Positions 9,132-17,906 of a DNA stretch of 64,000 bases are shown in pieces; positions within the stretch are counted from its first letter, which is position 1, and each line of letters opens with the position of its first letter. The position numbers and the translations under genes were made by a program. Below the pieces are notes generated by a model. It was not told the origin of the DNA, made no database searches, and was given only the letters and a program-made list of their open reading frames with translations. The stretch lies in the NCBI RefSeq assembly GCF_001046635.1, contig NZ_KQ130456.1, positions 4,589 to 68,588 of the forward strand, in the 5' to 3' direction. This DNA is from Novosphingobium barchaimii LL02 (GTDB lineage: Bacteria > Pseudomonadota > Alphaproteobacteria > Sphingomonadales > Sphingomonadaceae).

Positions 9132-9186
9132 GCAAAGCCGTTACGGCCGCGCGATCCCCCGCATTACCGTGCGGATGAGATCCGGT

Positions 9187-9732
9187 TCAGGCGCCCAACC
9201 GCTCGAGCAGAAAATCGGCGCGGGCTTCTACCGACGCCTTCGGCAGGATCACCACATCGTAGCCCAGGTGCGGATACGCGGCGAGCAGGCGCTCGTACTC
9301 ATCGAGGGCCGCTGTCATGTCGTGCCGGCGATCAGCATCGTGGCGATAAATTTCCGGCCAAGGCGGGGTCAGGAAAACTTCACGGTGGTAGCGGTGCTTG
9401 CGGCAGAAAGACTCGGCCACCGGTTTGCCGCTGGCGTGCTCCAGCGCGACGGCGGCGTCGATCAGCCCGCGATCGAAGAAAACCCATCCCTTATGACGCT
9501 GGGCCTCGGCGCGATCCCGCAACGAAACCTCGATCGCGCGGCGGGCAAAGGCCTGTATGTCGATCCAGGGAAGCGCCGATCCGTCGCCGGCCAGCGTCTC
9601 GGCGATCACCCGGCGGCCGGGCTCTTCGACGACGTCGTGCCCGCGCCGCGCCAGTTCGGCGAGCAGGGTCGATTTGCCGCCGCCCGAGCAGCCCGAGATG
9701 ACGACAAACCTGTTCGATAGAGGGCGGGTCAT
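9187..9732 (-). CDS. AAA-type P-loop ATPase/kinase (NadR/Ttd14-like)
   Basis: The 181-residue protein has Walker A GCSGGGKS at residues 14-21, then EEPGRRVIAE near 36-45 and FFDRGLIDAAVAL near 85-97, the order seen in small P-loop kinases of the Ttd14/NadR-like group. The substrate is not known. The gene lies 9 bp downstream of the nucleotidyltransferase-HEPN gene on the same strand, so the two probably form one operon. Confidence 0.7.
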   Translation of the reverse strand: MTRPLSNRFVVISGCSGGGKSTLLAELARRGHDVVEEPGRRVIAETLAGDGSALPWIDIQAFARRAIEVSLRDRAEAQRHKGWVFFDRGLIDAAVALEHASGKPVAESFCRKHRYHREVFLTPPWPEIYRHDADRRHDMTAALDEYERLLAAYPHLGYDVVILPKASVEARADFLLERLGA

Positions 9733-9741
9733 TCTTGAGGG

Positions 9742-10668
9742 TCAGCCGACCGGCGCATCCGCCTCCAGCTTCGCGATGCGCTCGCTGCAGATCACCTGGA
9801 CGACGCGGCCGAGTTCCTCGACCTGCTTGCCCAGCCAGTTCAGCTCTTCTGCGGTGATCGTATAGTGCTTGGAGTAGCGCGTCTTGACGTAGGCCTCCTT
9901 GAGCTTCTCGAACAGGGCGCGATGGCGGTGATTGTCGCTGGGCCAGACATAGACAAGCCGGGGATCGAGGCGCTCTGCCTGGGTGCGCAGGAATGCGAGA
10001 TTGTGCACGTGGGGCGTGTAGAACGTCGTGACGAGCAGCACGCAGTGATAGAGGCGTTCTGCTGACTGGTGCAAAATGAAAGCGGGCTCTTTCGTCCTGC
10101 CTTGGTGAGCCAAATCTTGTGATGTGTTGAGATAAACGAGCGCGCCCGGAAACCACTCCTCGTAATACTCCTTCGCCATCGCCAGCGCCGCCTCGGGCGT
10201 CTTGGGCTTGGGCGTGTGGAGGGGCGTATCGTCGCTTTCATAGAGCGCGATGCCATCCTTCGCGATGTCCATGAAGAAATAGCGGCCGTGTGCAAGCCCG
10301 TCGTTCACTTCCTGCAAGGTGTGGACGATCAGATTGACCGGCGTCTTGAGGGTGCCGGTGATGCCGTATTCGCGCATCAGCCGGTCATCGACCTTGGCCC
10401 AGTATTTGACCCGGTCGGTCAGCCGCTTGTCGCTGACGATGACGAGCAGGTCGTAGTCGGACTTGTAGCCCTTGGCGGTGTGCGGCTCGTCGACCCAGCC
10501 ACCGCGCGCATAGGAGCCGTAGAGCACGACCTTGAGGATACGCCCCTTCTTCTTCCAGTCGTGGGTGGCGAGCGCGATGCCGTCCTCGAATTCCTCGAAG
10601 ACGAGCTGCAGCACGCGCGCGAGCTCGCGCTGCTTGTTGGCGGGAAGATGGTCGAGATCGCTTCGCAT
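9742..10668 (-). CDS. Nucleotidyltransferase-HEPN two-domain protein
   Basis: The 308-residue protein fuses a MNT-type nucleotidyltransferase domain and a HEPN domain. The nucleotidyltransferase motif is intact: LYGSYARGGW (about 48-57) and SDYDLLVIV (about 70-78), giving the GS...DxD metal site. The C-terminal half has a HEPN helix pattern (FILHQSAERLYHCVLLVTTF) and RYSKHY near 272-277. In MNT/HEPN toxin-antitoxin pairs the MNT protein adenylylates the HEPN RNase; here both are in one chain. AGGAAG precedes ATG 10668. Toxin-antitoxin function is inference. Confidence 0.75.
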   Translation of the reverse strand: MRSDLDHLPANKQRELARVLQLVFEEFEDGIALATHDWKKKGRILKVVLYGSYARGGWVDEPHTAKGYKSDYDLLVIVSDKRLTDRVKYWAKVDDRLMREYGITGTLKTPVNLIVHTLQEVNDGLAHGRYFFMDIAKDGIALYESDDTPLHTPKPKTPEAALAMAKEYYEEWFPGALVYLNTSQDLAHQGRTKEPAFILHQSAERLYHCVLLVTTFYTPHVHNLAFLRTQAERLDPRLVYVWPSDNHRHRALFEKLKEAYVKTRYSKHYTITAEELNWLGKQVEELGRVVQVICSERIAKLEADAPVG

Positions 10669-10729
10669 GTCGCTTCCTACCCTGTCGTCCCCGCCGCCCG
10701 ATGGCAAGCCACCGGACGGCGGGGACCGA

Positions 10730-10987
10730 TCACCATGGCCACAGCCGTCGCCACCACGGCTCGCCTTCGCGCACGCAGCGCATCAGGATCAGCAATGCCT
10801 GGGTGAAAGCCATCTCGATCTCGGCGAGGCCGACGCCATGATGCCGGGCGAGATCGGCATATGTGACCATCTCGATGCGCAGGGCCAGAAACACCTCGCG
10901 CTGGAACGGCGTCATCTGCCTCAGGCCCCGCCGCTCGGCGCGCAGCAGCGCCCGCCGGGAAGGGCGCCGGGAAGGCTGCCGGCTCAT
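10730..10987 (-). CDS. Small sigma-70 region 4-like protein
   Basis: The 85-residue protein has an arginine-rich start (MSRQPSRRPSRRALLRAERR) and then a helix-turn-helix pattern resembling sigma region 4 (MTPFQREVFLALRIEMVTYADLA..HHGVGLAEIE). It lacks region 2, so it is not a full sigma factor. It overlaps the ardC stop by 4 bp and is probably co-translated with it. Small proteins of this kind accompany ardC and rep genes in related accessory regions; their role is unknown. Confidence 0.55.
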   Translation of the reverse strand: MSRQPSRRPSRRALLRAERRGLRQMTPFQREVFLALRIEMVTYADLARHHGVGLAEIEMAFTQALLILMRCVREGEPWWRRLWPW

Positions 10988-11865
10988 GGCCGGTCCTCCC
11001 CGCAGGCAAGCAACCAGTCCGCCCCCTTGCTGGCCGCGCTCGCCGCCCGGAAGATCGCTTTGTCATCCGCCCGGAGCACCTCCAGCCATGCCCCAATGTA
11101 GTCCGCATGGCGAACGGTGGGCTGGATACCCAGCGATGCGCAGGCGAACGCTGCCGTCATTTCCGCGACGAGTTCCTCGCGTGCATACGATGTCGAACCG
11201 AACACCCCGGACTGATCGCGCTCCAGCCGCCCCTTGCCGCCGACATAGTGACCCAGCTCGTGCAGCGCGGTGCGATACCAGTTGATCGGCTCCCGGAAGG
11301 CGACCTGCGGCGGCACCTGCACGAAATCCGGACCCGGCGCATAGAACGCCTCGCTGCCACCGATCCGGAAATCCGCGCCCGACCCGGCAATGATCCGGTC
11401 CGCTTCTGCAATCGCCAAGACCGGATCGGGCAGCACCAAACCCCCGGCCATATCTTCGCCCAGTCCTTCGCATTGATCGATATTGAAGACCACGAAGCGC
11501 TTGAGGAACGCCACCGTCCGCGCCTCGCCGCCCTCGCTTTGCACCCGCACCGCCTCGTCCTTGGGGGTGAAGCGATCGGCATAGCAGATCACCGTCCCCT
11601 TCTCGCCGCGCCGCACGTTCCCGCCCGCCGCTGCCGCCTGCTTGTAAGTCAGCCAGCGCTGCGAAAAGAATCCGCCCCCGACACCCGCCGCCCATAAGAT
11701 GAGCACATTGATCCCCGAGTAAACCCGCGCCGACACCGCATTGGCCGGCATCATGCACGGACACTTGCACGCGTCCCAAGGCTGCACCCATGGCAACCGG
11801 CCCTCCTCCAGCTCGGCGATGATGCGCGCGGTAACCTCGCCATAAAGACTCTGACGTTCGGACAT
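10984..11865 (-). CDS. ardC: ArdC-family antirestriction protein with zincin motif
   Basis: The 293-residue protein has the ArdC N-terminal ssDNA-binding domain (LYGEVTARIIAELEEGRLPW, then YSGINVLILW) and a C-terminal metallopeptidase-like domain with HELGH (near residue 205) and a downstream acidic residue in AREELVAEM. ArdC proteins bind single-stranded DNA and protect incoming plasmid DNA from restriction. That fits its position on a mobilizable element. It starts at ATG 11865 with AAGGAG just upstream on the minus strand. Confidence 0.88.
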   Translation of the reverse strand: MSERQSLYGEVTARIIAELEEGRLPWVQPWDACKCPCMMPANAVSARVYSGINVLILWAAGVGGGFFSQRWLTYKQAAAAGGNVRRGEKGTVICYADRFTPKDEAVRVQSEGGEARTVAFLKRFVVFNIDQCEGLGEDMAGGLVLPDPVLAIAEADRIIAGSGADFRIGGSEAFYAPGPDFVQVPPQVAFREPINWYRTALHELGHYVGGKGRLERDQSGVFGSTSYAREELVAEMTAAFACASLGIQPTVRHADYIGAWLEVLRADDKAIFRAASAASKGADWLLACGEDRP

Positions 11866-12434
11866 GCTCCTTCACTCCTTCCTCAACCGCCATTGACCGG
11901 CGCCAGGGTGGCGGGGGGCGGCAGGAGCGAACCGAAAAGCCCCGCCGGCGAAAGGCGGGGCGCACCTGAAAGGCCGGAACGAAGAGGAGGAGCTGAGCGC
12001 AGCTCAGGTTGCGCCGCGCCGAGGCGGGGCTAGGGGGTAGCGACGCCCCCCGCCACCTTGGGGCCGAAGGCCCAGCGCCGCCGCGCACCCGCGCGGCGTC
12101 CGCATCCGGGACGCACCCGCGCCCCGCCCGGACCGCCACGCGGGCCGCCCTTCGCGTCAGGGATCGCAGCGGCCATGCCGGCGAGACGCCGAAGGCGGCT
12201 CGACCGACGCGAAGCGGGAGGCAGAGCACGGCCCGGCCACCGGCTGCGGGACGCCCAAACTGCACGCTTGAAAATATTTCTGTCGCAGCCCCGGGCAGCT
12301 TCGGAGACGACCGCCAAGCGCAGGATACAATGGCGTAAAATCCGCAGAATCCCGCCATCTTGACCGCATCGAAGCCATCCCAAATGCTGTCTTCGCGAGG
12401 CAATTGCGCCATCGCCGCATCAGGAGACACCGCC
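11866..12434. other. GC-rich intergenic region, 569 bp
   Basis: No gene is supported. The region is strongly GC-rich and full of short inverted repeats, for example GCCCCGCC-ggcgaaa-GGCGGGGC (11939-11961) and AGCTGAGCGCAGCTCAG (11990-12006). It separates divergent ardC and alpA, so it must hold both promoters. An AT-rich patch (AAAATATTTCTG, about 12269-12280) is the likeliest place for the alpA promoter. Confidence 0.4.
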
Positions 12435-12641
12435 GTGACCGACAACGCCCCCGACCGTATCCTTCGCCTCAACGCCGTGCTCGATCGCACCGGACTTTCG
12501 CGCGCGACGCTCTATCGCAAGATCCAGGGCGGGACATTTCCCAGACAGCTGCGCATCGCGACGCGCTGCGCCGGATGGCGCGAAAGCGCCGTCAACGAGT
12601 GGATGCGCAATCCGATGTTCTATTCGGTCGAGGATGGCTGA
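12435..12641 (+). CDS. AlpA-family transcriptional regulator
   Basis: The 68-residue protein shows the AlpA pattern: RILRLNAVLDRTGLSRATLY (the HTH), then FPRQLRI and a W-RESAVNEWM helix. AlpA proteins are excisionase-like regulators on prophages and genomic islands. The GTG at 12435 is chosen because AGGAG lies 8 bases before it; the frame is open from 12360 but with no site there. It may regulate excision of this element through the split integrase; this is inference. Confidence 0.75.
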   Translation: MTDNAPDRILRLNAVLDRTGLSRATLYRKIQGGTFPRQLRIATRCAGWRESAVNEWMRNPMFYSVEDG

Positions 12642-12721
12642 CCGTCATGCCCATCGCTCGGAGCATTGGCCAGACGGAACCGGAGCGACATCGCTTCCGT
12701 TCTGTGCGGATGGAGACCGAG

Positions 12722-13243
12722 ATGACAACGCCCCCGCACACGATCGCCACCGTCCCGAGGCTGGACCTGGACCGATACCTCGGAACCTGGTTCGAGATCT
12801 GCCGGCTACCGCTCAAATGGGAAGATGCGAAAGCGCGCGATATCACCGCCACCTATTCGCTCGATACCAACGGCGCGATCAGGGTGGACAACCGCTGCAT
12901 CGACGAGGACGGCAAGCCCGACCAGGCAATCGGACAGGCCGTCCCCACCGATGCGGGCAAGGCCCGGCTGAAAGTCAGCTTCCTACCCCAGTACCTGCGC
13001 TGGCTTCCCTTCACCAAAGGCGACTATTGGGTCATGCGCATCGCAGCCGACTACTCGGTCGCCTTGGTGGGCACGCCCGATCGGACCAATCTGTGGCTGC
13101 TCTCGCGCACCCCGCAGCTGCCCGGCGATGTGCGCGACGACTACCTGTCGAGCGCTAGCGCGCAAGGGTTCGACCTGACGGCGCTAATCACCCCGCTCCA
13201 GAGCGGCAACATCGTGTCCGACAACCTTCTCGCCCAGGCCTAG
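12722..13243 (+). CDS. Blc-type bacterial lipocalin without signal peptide
   Basis: The 173-residue protein has the lipocalin GxW motif (YLGTWFEICRLPLKWE, near residues 18-33), the central NRCIDEDGK strand turn and a C-terminal TNLWLLSRTPQL segment, as in Blc. Blc binds lysophospholipids and fatty acids. Unlike Blc there is no lipobox or signal peptide, so it may be cytoplasmic. GGAG lies 6 bases before ATG 12722; ATG 12710 is an alternative. Lipocalins also occur beside rep genes in other sphingomonad accessory regions. Confidence 0.8.
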   Translation: MTTPPHTIATVPRLDLDRYLGTWFEICRLPLKWEDAKARDITATYSLDTNGAIRVDNRCIDEDGKPDQAIGQAVPTDAGKARLKVSFLPQYLRWLPFTKGDYWVMRIAADYSVALVGTPDRTNLWLLSRTPQLPGDVRDDYLSSASAQGFDLTALITPLQSGNIVSDNLLAQA

Positions 13244-13318
13244 ACTTTCCGCGAGAAGGTTTGCGGTCGGCACTCTCTCTCGCTGCCCGGCAAACAGCCG
13301 GAATCCTCGCTAATTATC

Positions 13319-13537
13319 CTACCCCGGCTGCCTGCCAGGGCGCACGACATCGACCCGGCAACCCAAAGCGGCAAGAACGGCCAGCGCCTTGCCAAACTGC
13401 ACGGTGGGTTTGCCGCGCTCCAGTTCGACAAGAAAACGCAAACCGACTCCGCTGGCTGCGGCAAGTTCGTCCTGACGCAACCCCTGTGCCTTGCGCTCCT
13501 GGCGGATCAAAGCGCCAAAGGCAGTGACATCATCCAT
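13319..13537 (-). CDS. Orphan HipB-like XRE antitoxin/regulator
   Basis: The 72-residue protein is a compact XRE helix-turn-helix: FGALIRQERKAQGLRQDELA, SGVGLRFLVELERGKPTVQF, then VLAALGCRVDVV, the HipB end. The frame stays open upstream to 13951 but is not protein-like there. No hipA follows: the next gene downstream is the convergent lipocalin. Two palindromes upstream (13555-13568 and 13605-13620) look like its own operators. Confidence 0.75.
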   Translation of the reverse strand: MDDVTAFGALIRQERKAQGLRQDELAAASGVGLRFLVELERGKPTVQFGKALAVLAALGCRVDVVRPGRQPG

Positions 13538-13554
13538 GGCTTTGTCCCAAAAAA

Positions 13555-13620
13555 TTTCCCGATCGGGACAATAGACCATCCATTGCCGGTCGCTACGTCC
13601 ATTCTTTCCCGCTCGGGAAA
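13555..13620 (-). promoter_or_regulatory. Two palindromic operators upstream of the orphan hipB-like gene
   Basis: TTTCCCGATCGGGA (13555-13568) and TTTCCCGCTCGGGAAA (13605-13620) share the arms TCCCG/CGGGA, with centres 50 bp apart. The nearer one starts 18 bp before the ATG at 13537. Paired palindromes upstream of an XRE gene are the usual sign of autoregulation. The interval up to repA (13957) shows nothing else clear. Confidence 0.6.
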
Positions 13621-13956
13621 TCCGAAGAGCAACCTGCACCCCGCGGGTTTTATCATCCGCTCCACCGCACGCATGCGTGACCGCGTGCCGCGGAAGATGT
13701 GGGCTCGAGTGGATGGACCAGGAACCGGCCGTCGATATCGTTCGCACAACAGGTCTCACCGCGTTGTCCGCGCGGGGCGGTTGTGCCACAGGCGCCCCCA
13801 GAACCGAGCAACGGAGCCGCTCTTGTCGAACGCGCAACCCATTTTTTCGCGAAGCGACGGTCCGGCGCCTGGCGGATGCGCCAGCCCTCGACGCGCCGGG
13901 TTCCACACCGCTTTCGTGATGCACCGTCAGAGTGGTTCCCCGGGGCAACATCCCTC

Positions 13957-15219
13957 ATGACACGCGGACGCGTAACCGTCAGCGAGCAGTTCGACCTGTT
14001 CCTGCCCTACATCGCCGACCTGCCCTTGCGCGACCAGCGCGAGATGATGGAGCGGCCGTTCTTCAGCCTCGCCAAGTCCAAGCGTGTCAAGCCGATCGAC
14101 TACACCAGCCCGGACGGCAAGGTTCGCGTCCACGTCTCGGCCAATCCCGACTATGGCATGGCGACGATCTGGGATGCCGACATCCTGATCTATTGTGCCA
14201 GCATGCTCGCCGACATGGCGCGCCGGGGCGCCAACGACGTGCCCCGCAAGCTGCACCTGATGCCCTACGACCTGCTGCGCGCGATCGGACGCCCCACCAC
14301 GGGGCGCGCCTACGAACTTCTCGGCCAGGCGCTCGACCGTCTCGTCGCGACGACGATCAAGACCAACCTGCGCGCCGAGAACCGTCGCGAGGCGACGTTC
14401 TCGTGGCTCGATGGCTGGACCCAGCTCGTGGACGAGCGGACCGAGCGATCGCGCGGCATGACGATCGAGCTGTCGAACTGGTTCTGGGAAGGGGTGATGA
14501 TGAAGGGCGGCGTGCTCGCCATCGACCGGGCCTATTTCGACATCACCGGCGGGCGCGAACGGTGGCTTTACCGTGTCGCACGCAAGCATGCCGGCGGGGC
14601 CGGGGAAGCGGGCTTTGCGATCTCGATGCCGGTCCTGTTCGAAAAGTCGGGGGCGGAAGGGCCCTATCGCCGCTTCAAGTTCGAGATGCTCAAGCTCGCG
14701 CAGAAGGACGATCTGCCCGGATACGCGCTAGGCATCGAGGCTGCCAAGGACGGTGAACCGATGATCCGCATGCGCCGCGTGGACGGCAAGGGCGGCGCCG
14801 AAAACGCCTTGCCCGCATCGATTCAAGAACCGGACGGCGCTCCGGGGACCTCCGCATCGGGGATTGCCTCCGTACCTAGTAGGACGCCGACACCCGATCC
14901 CCGTTCCCCGCAGGCAGCCGCGGCAAGGCGGGTGTCAGAAGATGTCTTGCCTGGCCAACCCGAGGTCATTGATGCCCGCAAGCTCATCAGGTCGACGATC
15001 GCCGGCCTCTCAGACGCGGCGACGCGCGGGTTCATGACCGACGAGACCATCGATCTCCTGCGCCGACAGTGCCCGGGATGGGACCTGCATGCCCTGCATG
15101 CCGAATTCGAGCGCTGGACTGGCCAGGACACGCAGCGCACGCCTGTCGACTGGCAACGCGCCTTCATCGGTTGGGTAAAGCGTCACCACGCCAAACATCG
15201 TCATCAACTGCCGGGCTGA
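13957..15219 (+). CDS. repA: RPA-type plasmid replication initiator RepA
   Basis: The 420-residue protein matches the alphaproteobacterial replication initiator A family. Its N-terminus reads QFDLFLPYIADLPLRDQREM. It continues with MERPFFSLAKSKRVKPIDY, a winged-helix region around LLRAIGRPTTGRAYELL, and IELSNWFWEGVM. RepA binds iterons and opens the origin; iterons lie downstream at 15411-15665. The C-terminal about 150 residues look like a linker followed by a small helical domain. ATG 13957 begins the conserved region; the longer frame from 13699 covers the hipB operators. Intact. Confidence 0.9.
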   Translation: MTRGRVTVSEQFDLFLPYIADLPLRDQREMMERPFFSLAKSKRVKPIDYTSPDGKVRVHVSANPDYGMATIWDADILIYCASMLADMARRGANDVPRKLHLMPYDLLRAIGRPTTGRAYELLGQALDRLVATTIKTNLRAENRREATFSWLDGWTQLVDERTERSRGMTIELSNWFWEGVMMKGGVLAIDRAYFDITGGRERWLYRVARKHAGGAGEAGFAISMPVLFEKSGAEGPYRRFKFEMLKLAQKDDLPGYALGIEAAKDGEPMIRMRRVDGKGGAENALPASIQEPDGAPGTSASGIASVPSRTPTPDPRSPQAAAARRVSEDVLPGQPEVIDARKLIRSTIAGLSDAATRGFMTDETIDLLRRQCPGWDLHALHAEFERWTGQDTQRTPVDWQRAFIGWVKRHHAKHRHQLPG

Positions 15220-15410
15220 CTGCGGAGCCGATGCGCAGCTGGATCGGAGCGCTTTCCCCCGCCGCGCTCGGTTGAGAACGCTGCAATAGCTACCGTGCCA
15301 GCGTGGACCGTACTCACCGCAGTTTTGGCCACGGGCGAGAGGAAGCGGTCGGAGCGGAGGCCTTGGCTGAACCCGACTCGCCTTAACCCGGCGAGTCTCG
15401 CATTTCGCAG

Positions 15411-15665
15411 GCGTTCCTGAAGTGTCGCGTCTCGCCTCGTATCGTACCAAACCTTGCGACCACCGATTCGCAGCCGCTTCGAAAATGAACGTGATTCGGC
15501 AAGGGGAGAACGCAGCCAAGCCATATTTTTCCCCGATTTGCGTGGGTTCGACACTTCAGGAACGCTAGCCGCACCTTGCATCGATACATCCGGAACACTT
15601 CGTCGATCCTACGGGAACGACAGCTTCGAACCTTCAGGAACGGGTCGCCGACACTTCGGGAACGG
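15411..15665. repeat. oriV: Iteron array, predicted replication origin
   Basis: Five direct copies of a motif like CGACACTTC(A/G)GGAACG start at 15549, 15582, 15604, 15627 and 15649. The spacings are 33, 22, 23 and 22 bp, close to whole helical turns. One inverted copy (CGTTCCTGAAGTGTCGC) is at 15412-15428. An AT-rich stretch (CATATTTTTCCCC, about 15521-15533) lies between the inverted and direct copies and could be the melting site. The array sits 190 bp after repA. The rest of the gap to 15950 shows no gene. Confidence 0.75.
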
Positions 15666-15950
15666 GCGACCGGCGCGACTCGTGATCAGAGCCAGAGTCG
15701 CGGGGCTAACTCGGCAGCCTAACCTTGTAACAGAGTCGATAAAGACCTCTAACGTCCGGAAGCTTCTGGCAATTTGAAAAAGCTGAAAATAGCCAGGCGA
15801 ACGGTTGGCACGTCCGCTCCCGGCCGATAGTCGCAGCCGGCGGCACGACCATTCTGCCTTTCGCGCGCCGAGCAGCATGATTAATTCTATTAAGACCTTC
15901 CTTGCTTCCGTGTGGTCGCTTTCTAAACAGGGTGGGAATCGGGGGGATCG

Positions 15951-16484
15951 ATGTTCGCTAAGTTTTGCTGTGCCGTTATTGTATCGTTGGCCGCGTCGAG
16001 CGACGCCCATTGTGCGGAGCAAGCAGCCTCGCCGATACCGCGTTCCGTGATGGCCCTCGAAGGCTGCTGGGAAGGCAGCGGGGACGTGACGGGCAAACCG
16101 GTCGCATTAGCCGTGAACGCCTACCTCATCGTGCAGGATGCTATGCTGGCTATCGAGGCTGTGAGCAGCGCAATCGCCGATCCCAAGGATCAATATTCGG
16201 CCCACCTGGTCTTCGGGGGAACTGGCAAACAGTCTGAGTCAGAAGCCGATCAGATTGTCGGATATTGGGCGGATAGTTTCGGCGGCGCTTTCGCAGCGCC
16301 GGGGCGCGGCATCGGCGGCGCGGATGGATTTGAGATCACCTACCAGTATCCCGACGATGCCTTTGTAAACCGGTGGCGCATCTCGGGAGATCGCCTGACA
16401 TGGCAAATCGCAGCTCGCGACCGGAAAGGCGTTGAAAAACCATTCGCCAGCTACGTCCTTCACAAAGCAGCGTGCGGATCATGA
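15951..16484 (+). CDS. Exported protein of unknown function
   Basis: The 177-residue protein has a signal peptide (MFAKFCCAVIVSLAASSDAH, cleavage near CAEQA). The mature part begins LEGCWEGSGDV and ends in an aromatic-rich RWRISGDRLTWQI segment, a beta-barrel-like pattern seen in DUF1579 or THAP4-type small exported proteins, but no family is certain. GGGGGGAT precedes ATG 15951. It stands alone. Confidence 0.55.
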   Translation: MFAKFCCAVIVSLAASSDAHCAEQAASPIPRSVMALEGCWEGSGDVTGKPVALAVNAYLIVQDAMLAIEAVSSAIADPKDQYSAHLVFGGTGKQSESEADQIVGYWADSFGGAFAAPGRGIGGADGFEITYQYPDDAFVNRWRISGDRLTWQIAARDRKGVEKPFASYVLHKAACGS

Positions 16485-16863
16485 GCCGGCTGTCCCGCAC
16501 CGCGCCAATATCCCCTATTCGGTGCCTAGCGCTTCCCTCCGCACCAGACAAAGACTGCCTGACAACCGGGTAACAAAGACACTTGGCCAGCGCGCCGGAT
16601 CGATCTTGCCAGAACATCGATCTACTCTGCATCGCCGAACGTGGGCCCCGACTGGCGCTTTTTCGTAAATCCTCGCAACCGGCCAAATCGGCGCTCGTCC
16701 AATCACTCTTTCTTGATGGCCAGCCCTTTTACCCGCGATGAAGTGCTATTGACCTGCACCAGGCCAGCACGCGGAAAACGCAGCACGACACGCAGCTTTA
16801 GAGTGCCGGCCCCGCCTTCAGCCTCCCTGCGAAAATGTCTCGGCGCCTTCTTCACGCGGCGCA
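16485..16863. other. Intergenic region, 379 bp
   Basis: No gene, RNA or clear repeat is seen. The open frames here overlap in conflicting directions and lack ribosome binding sites. Confidence 0.35.
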
Positions 16864-17421
16864 TTGACGGACGCGAAGCCAGCAGCGACACACAACCAGG
16901 TGTCGACGATCCTCAAATTCGCACTTGGGCTGTCACTCCTGCTGGCCGGGTGCAACACCCAGCCAGCTGCCGAACGGACGGGCTCTGCGTCGACCATGGC
17001 CGCGATACCCCTGACGGGCAGGGTTACGGACGCCGCAAACATCATTCCTCCGGGAGCGGAGGACGCGATCACTGCGAGGCTTGCGGCGCTCGAGCGTTCG
17101 ACCAAGCACCAGATGGTCGTCGCAACGACACCCTCTCTGGGCGGCGAGGACATTTCGACATTCACGACTAGGCTTGCCAATGCGTGGGGTGTCGGCCGCA
17201 AGGACCATAACGACGGCGTTGTACTGATGATCGCGCCGAACGAACGCAAGGTGCGTATCGCCGTAGGCTACGGTCTGGAAAAGAGCCTTCCCGACGATGT
17301 TTGCCTAGAAATCATCCAGAACGACATCTTGCCGCACTTCAAGGCCGGTGACCTGCCCGCCGGAGCGAAAGCGGGCGTCGCTTCGCTCGCGCGGCACCTG
17401 ATGGCAGCGCCCTCGCCCTAG
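16864..17421 (+). CDS. TPM-domain lipoprotein (YgcG-like)
   Basis: The 185-residue protein has a lipoprotein signal ending in LLLAGC (Cys30). A TPM domain follows: TGRVTDAANIIPPGAEDAIT, QMVVATTPSLGG, and NDGVVLMIAPNERKVRIAVG. TPM proteins are periplasm-facing membrane-anchored proteins; in plant TLP18.3 the domain has phosphatase activity. The start is TTG 16864, needed to include the lipobox. It lacks the C-terminal TM and Gly-rich tail of full YgcG. Confidence 0.75.
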   Translation: MTDAKPAATHNQVSTILKFALGLSLLLAGCNTQPAAERTGSASTMAAIPLTGRVTDAANIIPPGAEDAITARLAALERSTKHQMVVATTPSLGGEDISTFTTRLANAWGVGRKDHNDGVVLMIAPNERKVRIAVGYGLEKSLPDDVCLEIIQNDILPHFKAGDLPAGAKAGVASLARHLMAAPSP

Positions 17422-17486
17422 CCGCGACCTATGTGACGGCAAAGGCAGGATGGCGCGATCATTCGATGATCTGACCGCTGCCGCCG

Positions 17487-17833
17487 TCAGCACGAGATGG
17501 ACCCGTAACGCCGGACGGCATGGCCGTCCTCGATCTGCTGGCATGACAGATCGGCGCCGCCCGACGTGCAACGTGCGATGATGCGGCCGTAAGTATCCAG
17601 ATCGAACAGCGCCGCACCAACCGCTTGAACGTCTCGCAGCGAGTCATCTCGTCGGACCTCCCACTTGTCAGCCCCGACGAAATGGTAGCGCAGTTCCAGA
17701 GGTTCGTTGACGCGTACGACATCCTGACCGCCGAAGGCGTCGCGAGAAAAGAACGTCGTCCGAAGCCGCCCCGGGATCGTGGCGACGACCTCTTCGACGG
17801 TCCGGCGCCCGCCTGACAGCGGGTACCGACGTC
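17487..17833 (-). pseudogene. Possible nuclease (SNase-like) C-terminal remnant
   Basis: Read on the minus strand without a start codon, this stretch is open from a stop near 17833 to TGA 17487-17489. It ends YGRIIARCTSGGADLSCQQI, then HAVRRYG, which resembles the C-terminal part of thermonuclease-family proteins. The N-terminal half of the domain (DGDT motif) is not present, and the upstream residues are unassigned. A protein-like frame also runs on the plus strand (17546-17816), so this reading is uncertain. Confidence 0.3.
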
Positions 17834-17906
17834 AGATTAGCTACTGATCGCTTACCGGGCGTGGCTGCTGCATCAGCGGGGCTGCACATGCGCCGGAACA
17901 GCGCTG

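Noticed and set aside
7694-9178. A 494-residue plus-strand frame
   Set aside because: It crosses a signal-peptide gene on the minus strand and two small plus-strand genes with better starts, and has no protein-like segments.
11063-12490. A 475-residue minus-strand frame overlapping ardC
   Set aside because: It runs through ardC in another frame and the GC-rich interval; no motif or start supports it.
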